Source: Pogonophryne albipinna (lineage: Eukaryota; Chordata; Actinopteri; Perciformes; Artedidraconidae). Taken from it: 64,000 nt of DNA. A model generated the notes under the pieces. That model saw only the letters and a program-made list of their open reading frames with translations. It was not told the origin of the DNA and searched no databases. The stretch lies in the NCBI GenBank assembly GCA_028583405.1, contig JAPTMU010000117.1, positions 5,001 through 69,000 on the forward strand, read 5' to 3'. This document shows, piece after piece, positions 25,201 through 34,700 of the stretch (position 1 is its first letter; every line of letters begins with the position of its first letter). The position numbers and the translations under genes were made by a program.

Positions 25201-28200
25201 GAAGTGTAAAAAGGGGACATAGCCGTGGGAACGTGTTTCAAATGGGGGGTGCTGTGGGGATGACACCAGGGCCGGTTTGGACCAATTTGCTGCCCGGCAA
25301 GATTTTAGCTGGCAATGAAAAACCTCAAAAGACCACGACACTACAAACAGAGAAACTTATTGATATGGTGGACAGCTTATATAAAAAGTAGGGGTGTAAC
25401 GGTTCACAAACATTTCGGTTCGGTACGTACCTCGGTTTTTAGGTCACGGTTCGGTTCGGTACGTTTTCGGTACAGCAGAAAAAATTATCACAAAACATAA
25501 CATATATTTTTTTAATTATTATTAAATTGTGAATAATGTATTCACTCAAATAAATACAAAATATAATCAAATAAACATTAAGGTGCAGCTTTTCGATGAA
25601 CTGAAATAACCTGTATTTGAACTGTACTAGTACCTAAGCAGCCAGTTTGACATTAGGACTTGCTTGTCATTGTATTTTCATGTTTTTTTAAAGAAAAATG
25701 AACTTGTCCACATTGCTTGCCGAAAGGGCAGATCTGCTGGCACTAACAATGTCTCCTGCTGTGGAGAACACCCTCTCTAGGGACAGAGGTAGGCCAAACA
25801 GCCAGGTAGCGCTTTGCTAACATGGCAACATAAGGATATTTGGCGTTTGTAATAGCTTTGGCTCGGTCTGAAGTTTTTGCGAGTGGTGGAGGCTTAAATG
25901 CTAGTGGGAGTTGGGTTTGCACTTCAGTCTTTTTTCTTTTGGTACCGGTGATATTCACGTTCGGGTGATGCCTTTTCAAATGAGTGTGCAAGTTTGATGT
26001 ATTGCCAGCCACGTAACCAATTGTAGTTGAACAATGCCGACAAACAGCTTTGGTTCGGTCCACCTGTCTTTGTCCGTCATCCTTGTACGTAACTGCGAAA
26101 CCAAAATGTTCCCAAACCGGAGACTTCAATGATGCTGGAGGATTTTCGAGCTCAACTTTATCTGCGTTCGCCATTTCGACAGTTCCTCAAATTACTGATT
26201 ACATTTGAACGCATCCCTCTGACCAGCTCGTCCAATGAAATGACTTGCTCGCTCTATGACGCGTTGAACACAATGGGAGCAAATTACTCTGAATGCTGCG
26301 ACGCAGCACCTGAGATTGCTTCCAAGAAGTTGTTCACGTTCTCAATGTTTTACGTTTAACGTTATATTCGTTCGGTACACTTCGGTACACACGTGTACCG
26401 AACCGAAGGGCCCGTACCGAAATTATTCGGTACGGGTACGTGTACCGTTACACCCCTAATAAAAAGGCTTCAAATGTATTTAGTATTGCAAATAAGTCAC
26501 TACTAATAAGTCATCACTTACAGCGCCCATCGTACGGGGCAAATGGAAAATGTAACCGGGGTGAAAACGGTGTTATCTTTACTTAATTATGAATGTTGTT
26601 ACATCAAGGCTGAAAATTGGCCCTGAAAGGGTATTTGCAAATGGTTAAGGACGAGGGGGTTTTACGGTTTAATGGTGGGGATGTTTAGATGATGCTTAAG
26701 GGAATTTAAGGGTGAGACCAGTTGGCTTTTCTCTCTACTATATAGTGTGACTGTAAGCTGTGTTCGGGGTGCAGAACTTCTCCATAGAGAGGCCAAGTCC
26801 CTCCCTTTCCGGGGAGCTCCATGGGACCTTATTTCGGAAAAAGTATGCATTGAAATCAATGGAGAGAGAAAGATTATCTTTTGATCCCGTTTGAATTGTG
26901 CCACGAATTACACATATGATGTTTGTCAATTTAAAAGATAACTTTGCAAGTCAACAAAAGTAAAACTGTGAAGTAACACTTTTGTTTGTGTGAAACCGCT
27001 CAATGAACTACAACTCCCATCTCGCACCACACACCAAGACGGCCGTCACGTTGGAACATCTCACTTCTTTCTCTCAGAATGAGGCGGAAAGTATTAAAAG
27101 AGGTGAAAATCACTCCAAGTCTGGGCACGTTGAGAGCTGTACACACACACAAGGGGAGTTAGTCGGTTCGTAAGAGCCAGCATGCGGGACCGGGATTCTG
27201 GGATTTGTAGTCTTTCTCGTTGCGTATTTTTCATAGTCTTATATTTCAACAGTTTTACGACAAACTGTGACTTTTTTGACATGGAAATTATTTTTTAAGA
27301 TTGACAAACATCATGTGTGTAATTCGTGGCACAATTCAAACGGGATCCAAAGATAATCTTTCTCTCCCCATTGACTTCAATGCATAATTTTTCCGAAATA
27401 AGGTCCCATGGGTCGGAAGTAGATGGGCGGGACTTCGCCTCTCTATCCTCTGAGGATGAAGTAGCTCTGTTCCTAGATTTGGGATCGATTTCGACAGACC
27501 TGAAAGAGGCGATGAGGCGGCAGGGGGCGGAGGAGGGGGAACGCTGTTTCAGGATGTGTGTGAGGAAGGAGGAAGTGTCGCAGAGCAGCGCTGACAGATG
27601 TGCAGCGCTGCTCTGATCCTCACTGTGGTTTCCCCCCAGGAAGCCCTCCAGTCTGTCCACGATGATGAGAGAGGGGGGGGTGGGAGACGTGTTCTGGGAC
27701 TCGTGGAGGCCGGCCACCTGCTGCAGCAGATCCCCCAACGTCCTGGGATAGGAAAACTTGATTTTCTGTTCAAGATAAAAACAGACAGAGAAGCTGAATG
27801 AATGACTGTCGCTGCTCAGGAATGTGATTGACAGGAAAATTGTGGAATAATTTGATTTATTTTTTACACTTTTGTATTATTCCATAAAAACAGAGAAGAA
27901 AACAGAAAGAAACAATACACATATTATTAAAAATATTCGCAGATTATATTAGTTACAGATTTGTTGGATTAAAAACAAATCTATGAACTATTATCGATTT
28001 TAAAAAGATTTAGGGTTAAGCGATATGGGCCAAATCTTCTATCAAGATATTGATCCAGAGTATACGCAGGAAGTCAAATGTAAGACCTTTAAAGACCTTT
28101 TTTAAGACCCTTTCCATACATTTTAAGACCTCATCTCCACTTCTAGTTTTAACCGGTTACCTTGGCGACACACTTTACCTCACATTGACTATATACAGTA

Positions 28201-31199
28201 TTGATTGTCCTTCCTCCTTGTCTTCCAACCATTTGGACGCAGACTTTTTAACAACCGGCGTAAACGGACCTTCGCGCTATCAAGCAGTGAGCGTGCGATG
28301 TCCTGTTCAGGTGACGTCAAACCCAACGGGATGCCATCAATAAACTACACAGAATCACACTACACACCTACGCCATGATTACATTCAGGCAGACTGTAGA
28401 ATACAACCTCTTTGGACAATTCATATACTTATTGGAAACAAGCTACAAAATGTAATACCTTGGGAAATGCCGTTTCATACTTTTTAATAGCCTTCATTTT
28501 CGCTAAATTGATTTATCAACTTTTAATACTTTTTAAGACCCCGCGGACCCCCTGTGATCAATTGTATACATCGATAACGATTAAAATCGAATATAGCATG
28601 TTTAGGGTAATTCAATATGAAACAAGACGTTTTTAACATACAAGGATCGTTGGTGCATAACATATTTATATATAGTAAAAAAAGTAAATCTGGATCAGCT
28701 CCGTTGTTCCCCGTTTTTAGAGATTTGGGTACGGAGGAAAAGAGAGAGGGTTTTATTTTCTGATGCTGCGTGAGTTCCCTGACGCACCGGGGACACATGT
28801 TTAGGTATAAAAGACATCAGAAAGTGCATTCTGCATGATAGGCCCCCTTTAAGCTGTCAGATAAATGTAGTGAGTAAAAAGTACAATATTTGAGTATAAA
28901 GAAAGGACTTAAACTCCCACTGTACATTTATATTCAATATTCAAATGGGAATAATCCATTTCTTGCACAATAATATCCTGCATTATATTTTTTACTGGAA
29001 ATGTGTATTCCACATGTATATTTTCCACATGCAGTGTTTCCCCTATATACAAATAGTGGCAGCGCGGCGCCGCTGCTAGGGGGCGCCAGCCAGGTACCCA
29101 AAAAAATGGTAGTATTTGTGTTACTGTATGTTCAATAAAGGTGTATTTTTGCTAAATCTTGAGACGTTGCCACTGTATGTACTAGGCAGGGCCGATTTTT
29201 GGCATAGGGTGCCAGATCTGGGGGGGCGCTGCGCTTGTAGCTCTGGGAGGGGAAAAAACATGTTTGACCGTTGGCGCTCATCCTAATTTTCGGCCTTGAT
29301 GTAACAACATTCCTAATTAAGTAAATGTAACACCCTGCTTATATGCTACCTCTGGCTGAAATTATTAAAAAGAGCGATCTAAGCTATCACATCTATGCAG
29401 ACGACACCCAGATTTATTTTAAAATTACACCGGGAGACTATTCTCCGATTAGAACACTGAGCAAGTGCATTGAGCACATCACTGACTGGATGACTCAGAA
29501 CTTTCTCCAATTAAACAAACAAAAAACTGAGATCATTGTTTTTGGAACAAAGAAGGACCGATTAAAAGTAATCACAGAGCTTATCTTCAGTAGACTCGAC
29601 TACTGCAATAGTGTATTCACAGGGCTCACTAAAAAAAGCTGCAGCTGATTTAGAACGCTGCTGCACGAGTCCTCACTGACACTAGAACAGTGGATCACAT
29701 CAGTCCGGTTCTGAGATCATTACACTGGCTTCCAGTCGGCCAAAGAATTGATTTTAAAATACTACTGCTAGTTTTTAAATCACTAAATGGCTTAGGACCG
29801 AGGTATATAGACGACCTCCTTCATCACTATGAAGCATCCAGGAGTCTCAGGTCTTCTGGGTCGGGTCTGCTCTCTGTTCCGAGAATAACCACTAAACATG
29901 GAAAAGCAGCTTTTAGTTATTATTCCAACAATTTGGAACAAACTGCCTAAATCATGCACGTCCGCCGAAACACTTCCTATTTTTAAATCCCGACTAAAAA
30001 CGCACCTATTTGCCGCTGCTTTTAATTGAGCTGCCCATACTCACACTACAGTATGCCTTTTCAGTCATGTATTCTGTACCTGCTGTGTTTATTTATTTAA
30101 TTTATTGTATTACCTTTGCTTATTATGCCTGTTTTTAAATGCCTTTTTAATAATGTATTTGTGCTGTATTTGTTCTTAAATGTCTTTTCAATCAATCAAT
30201 CAATCAATATTTATATAGCCCAATATCACAAATGTTACATTTGTCTCAGTGGACTTCACAGTTTGTACAAAATATCAATTTTCTTTCAATCTTTTGCTTT
30301 TAATCTGTAAAGCACTTTGAATCGCCACGTGCTGAAAAGTGCTATATAAATAAAATTGCCTTGCCTTGATGTTTAAATCTTCCATTTAGGCCCCGCCCAC
30401 TCGATCGGATCGGCGGATACTGATGCCCCAAAATTGGCGATCGAAGCATCCCTAACTGAATACATTTGAAGCCATTTTGACGTATATATATTACCTATGT
30501 CAATAAGTTTCTGTTTTTGTAGTGTATTTGTCTTTTGTAGAGATTTTTCATTTATTCTTTACATATAAAATCTCGCCTAGGGCAGCAAATTGGCTAGAAC
30601 CGGCCCTGGTACTAGGCCTCAAGAGCCTTTCTTGTGCTGACACATAGAAACAAATTGGCACATAACCCTATTGCACATAGTTGGTTGATTTTGGTTGGCT
30701 GGTTATGTACATTGCCTTGTTTTTTATGCTGCTGCAACGCAAAAAACAAACATATTGGGAACAATAAAGTACCTATCTATCATCTATCTATCTAGGAAGA
30801 AAGACAACTAATCAGGTAAAGTACAGGTAGCTCAAAATCGTACCAACTACATCCCCCCACTGTATGTACCTTGAGACTCTCTGGGCTGGGGACACATTTC
30901 TGCAGAGACACCGGGAGGCTCTGGATCTGAGTCTGGGTGAAGAACACGACCCTCACCCCCAGCTCAGAGGCCGCCATCACCGCAGACAGCAGCAGCAACG
31001 AGCGGCTGATGGAGCCGTCTCCTAGCAACAGCACCGAGCTGCTGACGGAGCTGTCTCCTGGCAACAGCACCGAGCGGATGACGGAGCTGTCTCCTGGCAA
31101 CAGAGCACTACAAGCTGAATGAGGAACCACCGTTACATCCTTGTTAACGTCAGTTTGAGACATAAAAGTCCTAAAAACACTCGTTAATATGTCCGCCAT
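22276..31199 (-). CDS. swsap1: ATPase SWSAP1 (SWIM-type zinc finger 7 associated protein 1), complete (3 exons, 292 aa)
   Basis: RAD51-paralogue-like ATPase that pairs with ZSWIM7/SWS1 in the Shu-type complex supporting RAD51 filaments during homologous recombination. Minus-strand exons: 30870-31199, 27500-27765 and 22276-22558. The borders were fixed by similarity: exon 2 opens KIKFSYPRTLGDLL, matching the human KIRFQYP region, and the 3' exon supplies RSDVDSEHAGG onward. The strand-loop LLLGDGSISRSL followed by VVFFT aligns with the human Walker A segment but lacks its GK[ST]. Walker B, SLIIVDRLEGFL (D147), is present. Residues 33-68 are three 12-residue units derived from a 36-bp tandem repeat. 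Human SWSAP1 is about 230 aa. The introns are full of repeats. It is head-to-head with znf653 and tail-to-tail with epor. Confidence 0.92.
22876..24846. repeat. 37-bp minisatellite (~53 units) in swsap1 intron 2
   Basis: Nearly identical units GTAGAAAGTACAGGTATTTG plus (A/G/T)GTTCAACATGTAAGAA, repeating every 37 bp for almost 2 kb. Most variation is one A/G/T position after TATTTG, with rarer TATAGG variants clustered near the distal end. The sequence right after the array (24847-24958) is the end of a hAT-like element. Confidence 0.98.
24847..24958. mobile_element. Element terminus that appears to have seeded the 37-bp array
   Basis: Continues the array unit, then GTACTTAAGTACAGTAACGA, and ends CCCACCTCTG, the complement of a CAGAGGTGGG-type terminus. 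Related sequence is at 48405-48540 (GCAGAGGTGG start) and, loosely, 53800-54295. Confidence 0.6.
25389..26458 (-). mobile_element. Internally deleted hAT element with BED finger remnant (1070 bp)
   Basis: Ends TAGGGGTGTAACGGT and ACCGTTACACCCCTA, flanked by a perfect 8-bp duplication, ATAAAAAG (25381-25388 and 26459-26466). Subterminal CGGTTCGGTACG repeats are present at both ends. The transposase is on the minus strand and truncated. Confidence 0.92.
25743..26174 (-). pseudogene. Truncated hAT (ZBED1-like) transposase N-terminus
   Basis: A 143-residue minus-strand frame. It carries a BED zinc finger: SPVWEHFGF, then CRHCSTTIGY, then NLHTHLKRHH, giving the C-x2-C and H-x-H-type ligands. It then runs a little into the transposase and ends at a stop; the catalytic core is deleted. 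It lies in swsap1 intron 2 on the same strand as swsap1. Confidence 0.85.
26785..27445. mobile_element. Long-TIR element (~660 bp) in swsap1 intron 2
   Basis: The outer ~150 bp are inverted repeats: TGGGACCTTATTTCGGAAAA, GTTTGAATTGTGCCACGAAT and ATGATGTTTGTCAA on the left recur as complements on the right (27300-27412). Its right end is only 55 bp from the 3' end of exon 2. The loop holds two ACTACAA(C/A)TCCCA motifs resembling ZNF143 sites, at about 27008 and 27197. Confidence 0.8.
28562..28915. repeat. Dispersed block shared with znf653 intron 3 (copy A)
   Basis: TCGATAACGATTAAAATCG, CAAGGATCGTTGGTGCATAA and GTACAATATTTGAGTATAAA recur in the same order at 33637-34147, and the block ends at 30798-30838 (ATCAGGTAAAGTACAGGTAG). 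Between these parts copy A carries a fragment of a CCTATCATGCA-type element (28683-28851) and a ~1.9-kb insertion with a LINE. Confidence 0.75.
29331..30366 (+). pseudogene. Degenerate L2-type LINE reverse transcriptase and 3' tail
   Basis: The frame from 29343 contains the polymerase catalytic motif YADDTQIYF followed by thumb-region sequence (DWMTQNFLQLN). After a gap and stop, the frame at 29690 continues (SPVLRSLHWLPV, GPRYIDDLL), which fits the C-terminal part of L2/CR1-like ORF2. The 3' end (about 30305-30366) reads GTGCTATATAAATAAAATTG, the usual L2-type tail. The open frame is broken and partly deleted, so it is dead. A separate repeat tail with (CAAT)n is nested at 30187-30290. It lies in swsap1 intron 1, opposite strand. 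Confidence 0.85.
31000..31107 (-). repeat. 36-bp in-frame tandem triplication in swsap1 exon 1
   Basis: Three adjacent 36-bp units (31000-31035, 31036-31071, 31072-31107) encode LLPGDSSVIRSV, LLPGDSSVSSSV and LLLGDGSISRSL. They correspond to the beta-strand plus loop at the Walker A position. Confidence 0.9.
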
Positions 31200-31749
31200 G
31201 ATGACTGAGACGGTACCGAGGATGTAGGACAGTTATATCTTCCTTCTTCTTCGATCTCTACTTTATTTTAATGTTCTTCTTTTCGTTGGTTTGTAGAGGC
31301 GTTGCATTGCCACCTACTACTTGGTTATGAATTCACCAAAACCTGCTCATATAACTTAAGAAACATTATTATAAAAAAAAGATACACTTTTCTTGAAGAT
31401 GTGTAGCGTTTCCCGCGTCTGTCTTCATGTTGCACACTGGTGTTCACGCTGCTCAGGTCCGTGTGGAAAGGCTTCGTTCACCGTAACGTTCCGCTCCATG
31501 TACACAAGTATTTCCCTTGTGTTTAAAGTTAACATCATGCCCCAAATTATAAGCCAAATTAAAAAGATAGGTCTTTAATTTACTTTTAAAAATTCCAATT
31601 GAGGTTGCTGTTCTAAGATCAAATGGGAGCCGTTTGGGGCCATAAAAACAGAAAGCAGCCTCCCCGGTTTTCTCATGGTAAGGGTTTCCGGTTAAATCTG
31701 ACAACAACCGGGACACCGTAGAATCACAACATCAGCTGCTGTGGCCAAG
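31200..31749. promoter_or_regulatory. Shared bidirectional promoter of swsap1 and znf653
   Basis: Only 550 bp separate the two start codons, which point away from each other. Both starts are in ATGGCG contexts resembling YY1 sites: CCAAGATGGCG at the znf653 start and TCATGGCGGAC (minus strand) at the swsap1 start. A LINE-derived fragment occupies 31453-31716. Promoter function is inferred from the arrangement. Confidence 0.65.
31453..31716 (-). mobile_element. LINE ORF2 C-terminal fragment between swsap1 and znf653
   Basis: The minus-strand frame reads AAFCFYGPKRLPFDLRTA then FKSKLKTYLF, a pattern typical of the C-terminal end of L2/Rex1-type polyproteins. No stop codon breaks it over 87 codons, but nothing upstream of the domain is preserved. 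It occupies about half of the shared promoter interval. Confidence 0.7.
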
Positions 31750-34700
31750 ATGGCGCGTAATCCAGTGGAGTTGGAGGTTGCTCTGGACTCGGATCCGGCC
31801 GGGGATCAGGAGGATAAAGAGGTTTTGAGACGATGCAGAGGAAGACCCAGACTCACGGACTCAGACCGGGCTCAGAGGCGCCTGGAGTCCCGGAAGAAGT
31901 ACGATATCCGGCGGGTTTACCTGGGAGAGTCGCACAAGCTGTGGAGCGAAGTGAGGAGGAGAACCAGCCTGAGTGATGCTGGGCTGGCAGAGTATCTGAT
32001 CCTGCTCAACAACACTTATGGAGAGAAGTACCAGCAGGAGTACTGCGGGTGAGCAGAGACACTGTTTACATATGCTAATGTTATTTAACCAGACCATGCA
32101 TGCCTTCATTCATAAAAAGGTTAGTAGAGGATTGTGAGAATTTGGTCAAATATCTGGATCAAACTACCAGACACCTGCAGGTCCGCTGCAACTCTCACTA
32201 CTTTTAAATCCAGGCTGAAGACTTTTCATTTTGCCGCTGCTTTTAATTGAACTATTCACATCTCACATTGCACTGTAACTTTTATTCATGTCCCTGTGTT
32301 ATTCATGTTTTATTATCTTTGCTTTTTAATGTTTCTAATGTGTTTTATGCTCTTAATATTTTTCATTTTTGTAAAGCACTTTGAATTGCCTTGTGTTGAA
32401 AAGTGCTATATAAATAGACTTGCCTTGCCTTCATTAATATGGTCTGCTGTAATATTAGTGACTTTTCCTTATTTTCTGTCAGCCTAATATTGTTTGCTTT
32501 TTTGTTTATTCTTCAACTTCATAATGTGTTATCCTGCTTGACCTAACCAGACCATGCAAGTCTTTTATTTTTATTTTATAGATTAGATAAAATCAAATCA
32601 AATCAAAGTCGTTATTGTTTGCCATTATGGTTGTGTATCAACTTTATAACCAGTCAATGTCATTGTCCATTTCATTGCATTACAGGAAGAAGATTGCTCC
32701 AGAAGTCTCAATAAAACAGAAAAAAGGTAAGTTGACAGATGGTGATATTTTGAATCTGTTTCAAATTACGTTTCATGAAAGTTATTTTTTTTTTTATAAC
32801 TTTTGATTTATTCCACAAATATATAACATACATGGAGATGTACATAAAAATCACAGCCGCTATGCATGGGGCCGCCTTGAGGGGGTTTCCCGACATATCG
32901 TTGCAGTAAATTAAAGGGTGTTTCATGTTGTCATTGCTGTGGACCTTCTTAATCTACCTTCTTTGGGGGCCCCCTTCTGGTCCGGGGCCCCAAGCAGTTG
33001 CCTGCCTTGCCTGTCCGCATGTGGCCCTGCACATGCATACATTACCCCTTTCCATCTTGGCAAATTATACATAAATACAGGCAGTCATTTAAATTCTCTG
33101 ACCTCTCCCTGGGTAGTCGGTACAGACAGGTATGCTTACAAATCCGAAACAGGTGCTAGTTAAAAATTAAATGTAAAAGAAAATAATGCAAGTTATTTTT
33201 AATGCAAACAAATATGTGATATGCAAAAACAAAAAAGAAGACTTTAATCGACAATAATATTAACAATGATCACTTGTTGTTGTTTCCCAGGCAGGAAGGA
33301 CCGGGTGTCCAGCCTCCAGAGCCTGGTCAGCTGGTACCAGGATCACTGCCGCTCCTGCCCTCACGAGCCCCAGCTCAGAGCCCTGGAGCCTCAGATCAAC
33401 TTCTCCACCGCCGCTATCTGGCAGTGCGACTCCAACCACTCCTTTGTGCAATACCTGTTCTCCCCACCGAGGGAGGCCAGTGACTCTGAACCTGAGGAGG
33501 AGGGAGTGATGGAAGAGGAGGAGGAGGAGGAGGAAGAGAGGGCGGAAAAAACAGACGTGGTGGTGGCTAAAGAAGCTGTGAGCAGGAAGAGAAGAAAAGA
33601 CGCTCACAAACAGTTTAAAGGTGAAGCATGTTCAGTCGATAACGATTCAAATCCAATATAGCATGTTTTGGGTAATTCAATATGAAATCAGACGTTTTTA
33701 ACATTACATCACATGATACTTGTTAGACGCTTTTATCCAAAGCGACTTACATACTCAATACTGTGGACAATCCCCACAGGAGCAGTTTGGGGTGAAGTGT
33801 CTTCAGGGACACAACGACATGCTGACTGCAGTGGGGTTTGAACCCTGATTCGAACACCAACGCACAACCCACTGCACCACACACCTCCTATGTTTTTAAC
33901 ATACAAGGATCGTTGGTGCATAACATTTATATATTTCTATATATATATAGTAAAAAAAAAGGAAATAAAATATAAAAGCAAGTGATACAGAAATAATAAA
34001 ATAGAAAAATGTTGAAAAAGATTCTATAAAATATCTGAATCAACCTAACCGTTAAGTAGATTTTCATGACTGGGATGGGTTATATTTTGTGATAACTTAA
34101 ATAACTTAAGCGTAAAAAGTACAATATTTGAGTATAAAGAAAGGAAGTAAGAAAAATAATCAGGTAAAGTACAAGTAGCTCAACATCGTCAATAGAGTGG
34201 TGCAGGAATGAGTCCTAAAACCAGGAAATGAGTTGGCATTTGAGCACTTTTGGTTCCCTCAAAGTCAATGGTATTTTGAACCTGAGAAATCTCATTGGCT
34301 TTTCGTTAAGGGAGCCCTTGCCATCATCACTGTACTACTCTATTATTTTGTTAAACCTTTTCTTAATATCGTGAGAATTTATATTTTCATCAATGACTGT
34401 TAAACACCTGAACTTTTGAAAGAACATCCATAACATTCATCTGTTTGCAGCTTGTATACATCAATATTCCAATTACTTGTATATAGACTATTCCTACTAT
34501 ATTCTATTTAATTTTAATTTTATTTACTTGCACTATTATCTGTGACAATAAAAGCCTTGAACCTTGGAGTAGCTGGGAAATGCTGAACACGGTTTATTAT
34601 GTATCTGTTTTTCTGTAGATGTGAGAGAAAATGTTTCTGAAGGACAACAGACACCCATGAGCCCGATAGAAGAGGCTGCATCTGGAGACCAGCAGCCCAG

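Noticed and set aside
27295..27499. Extension of swsap1 exon 2 past 27500
   Set aside because: The open frame runs into the long-TIR element; the CAG/GTCTGT donor at 27500 and phase match with exon 3 fix the boundary.
27742..27742. Alternative swsap1 exon 2 acceptor (CCCAG at 27743-27747)
   Set aside because: It breaks phase with exon 1, whereas the acceptor before 27765 keeps phase and adds residues matching the human protein.
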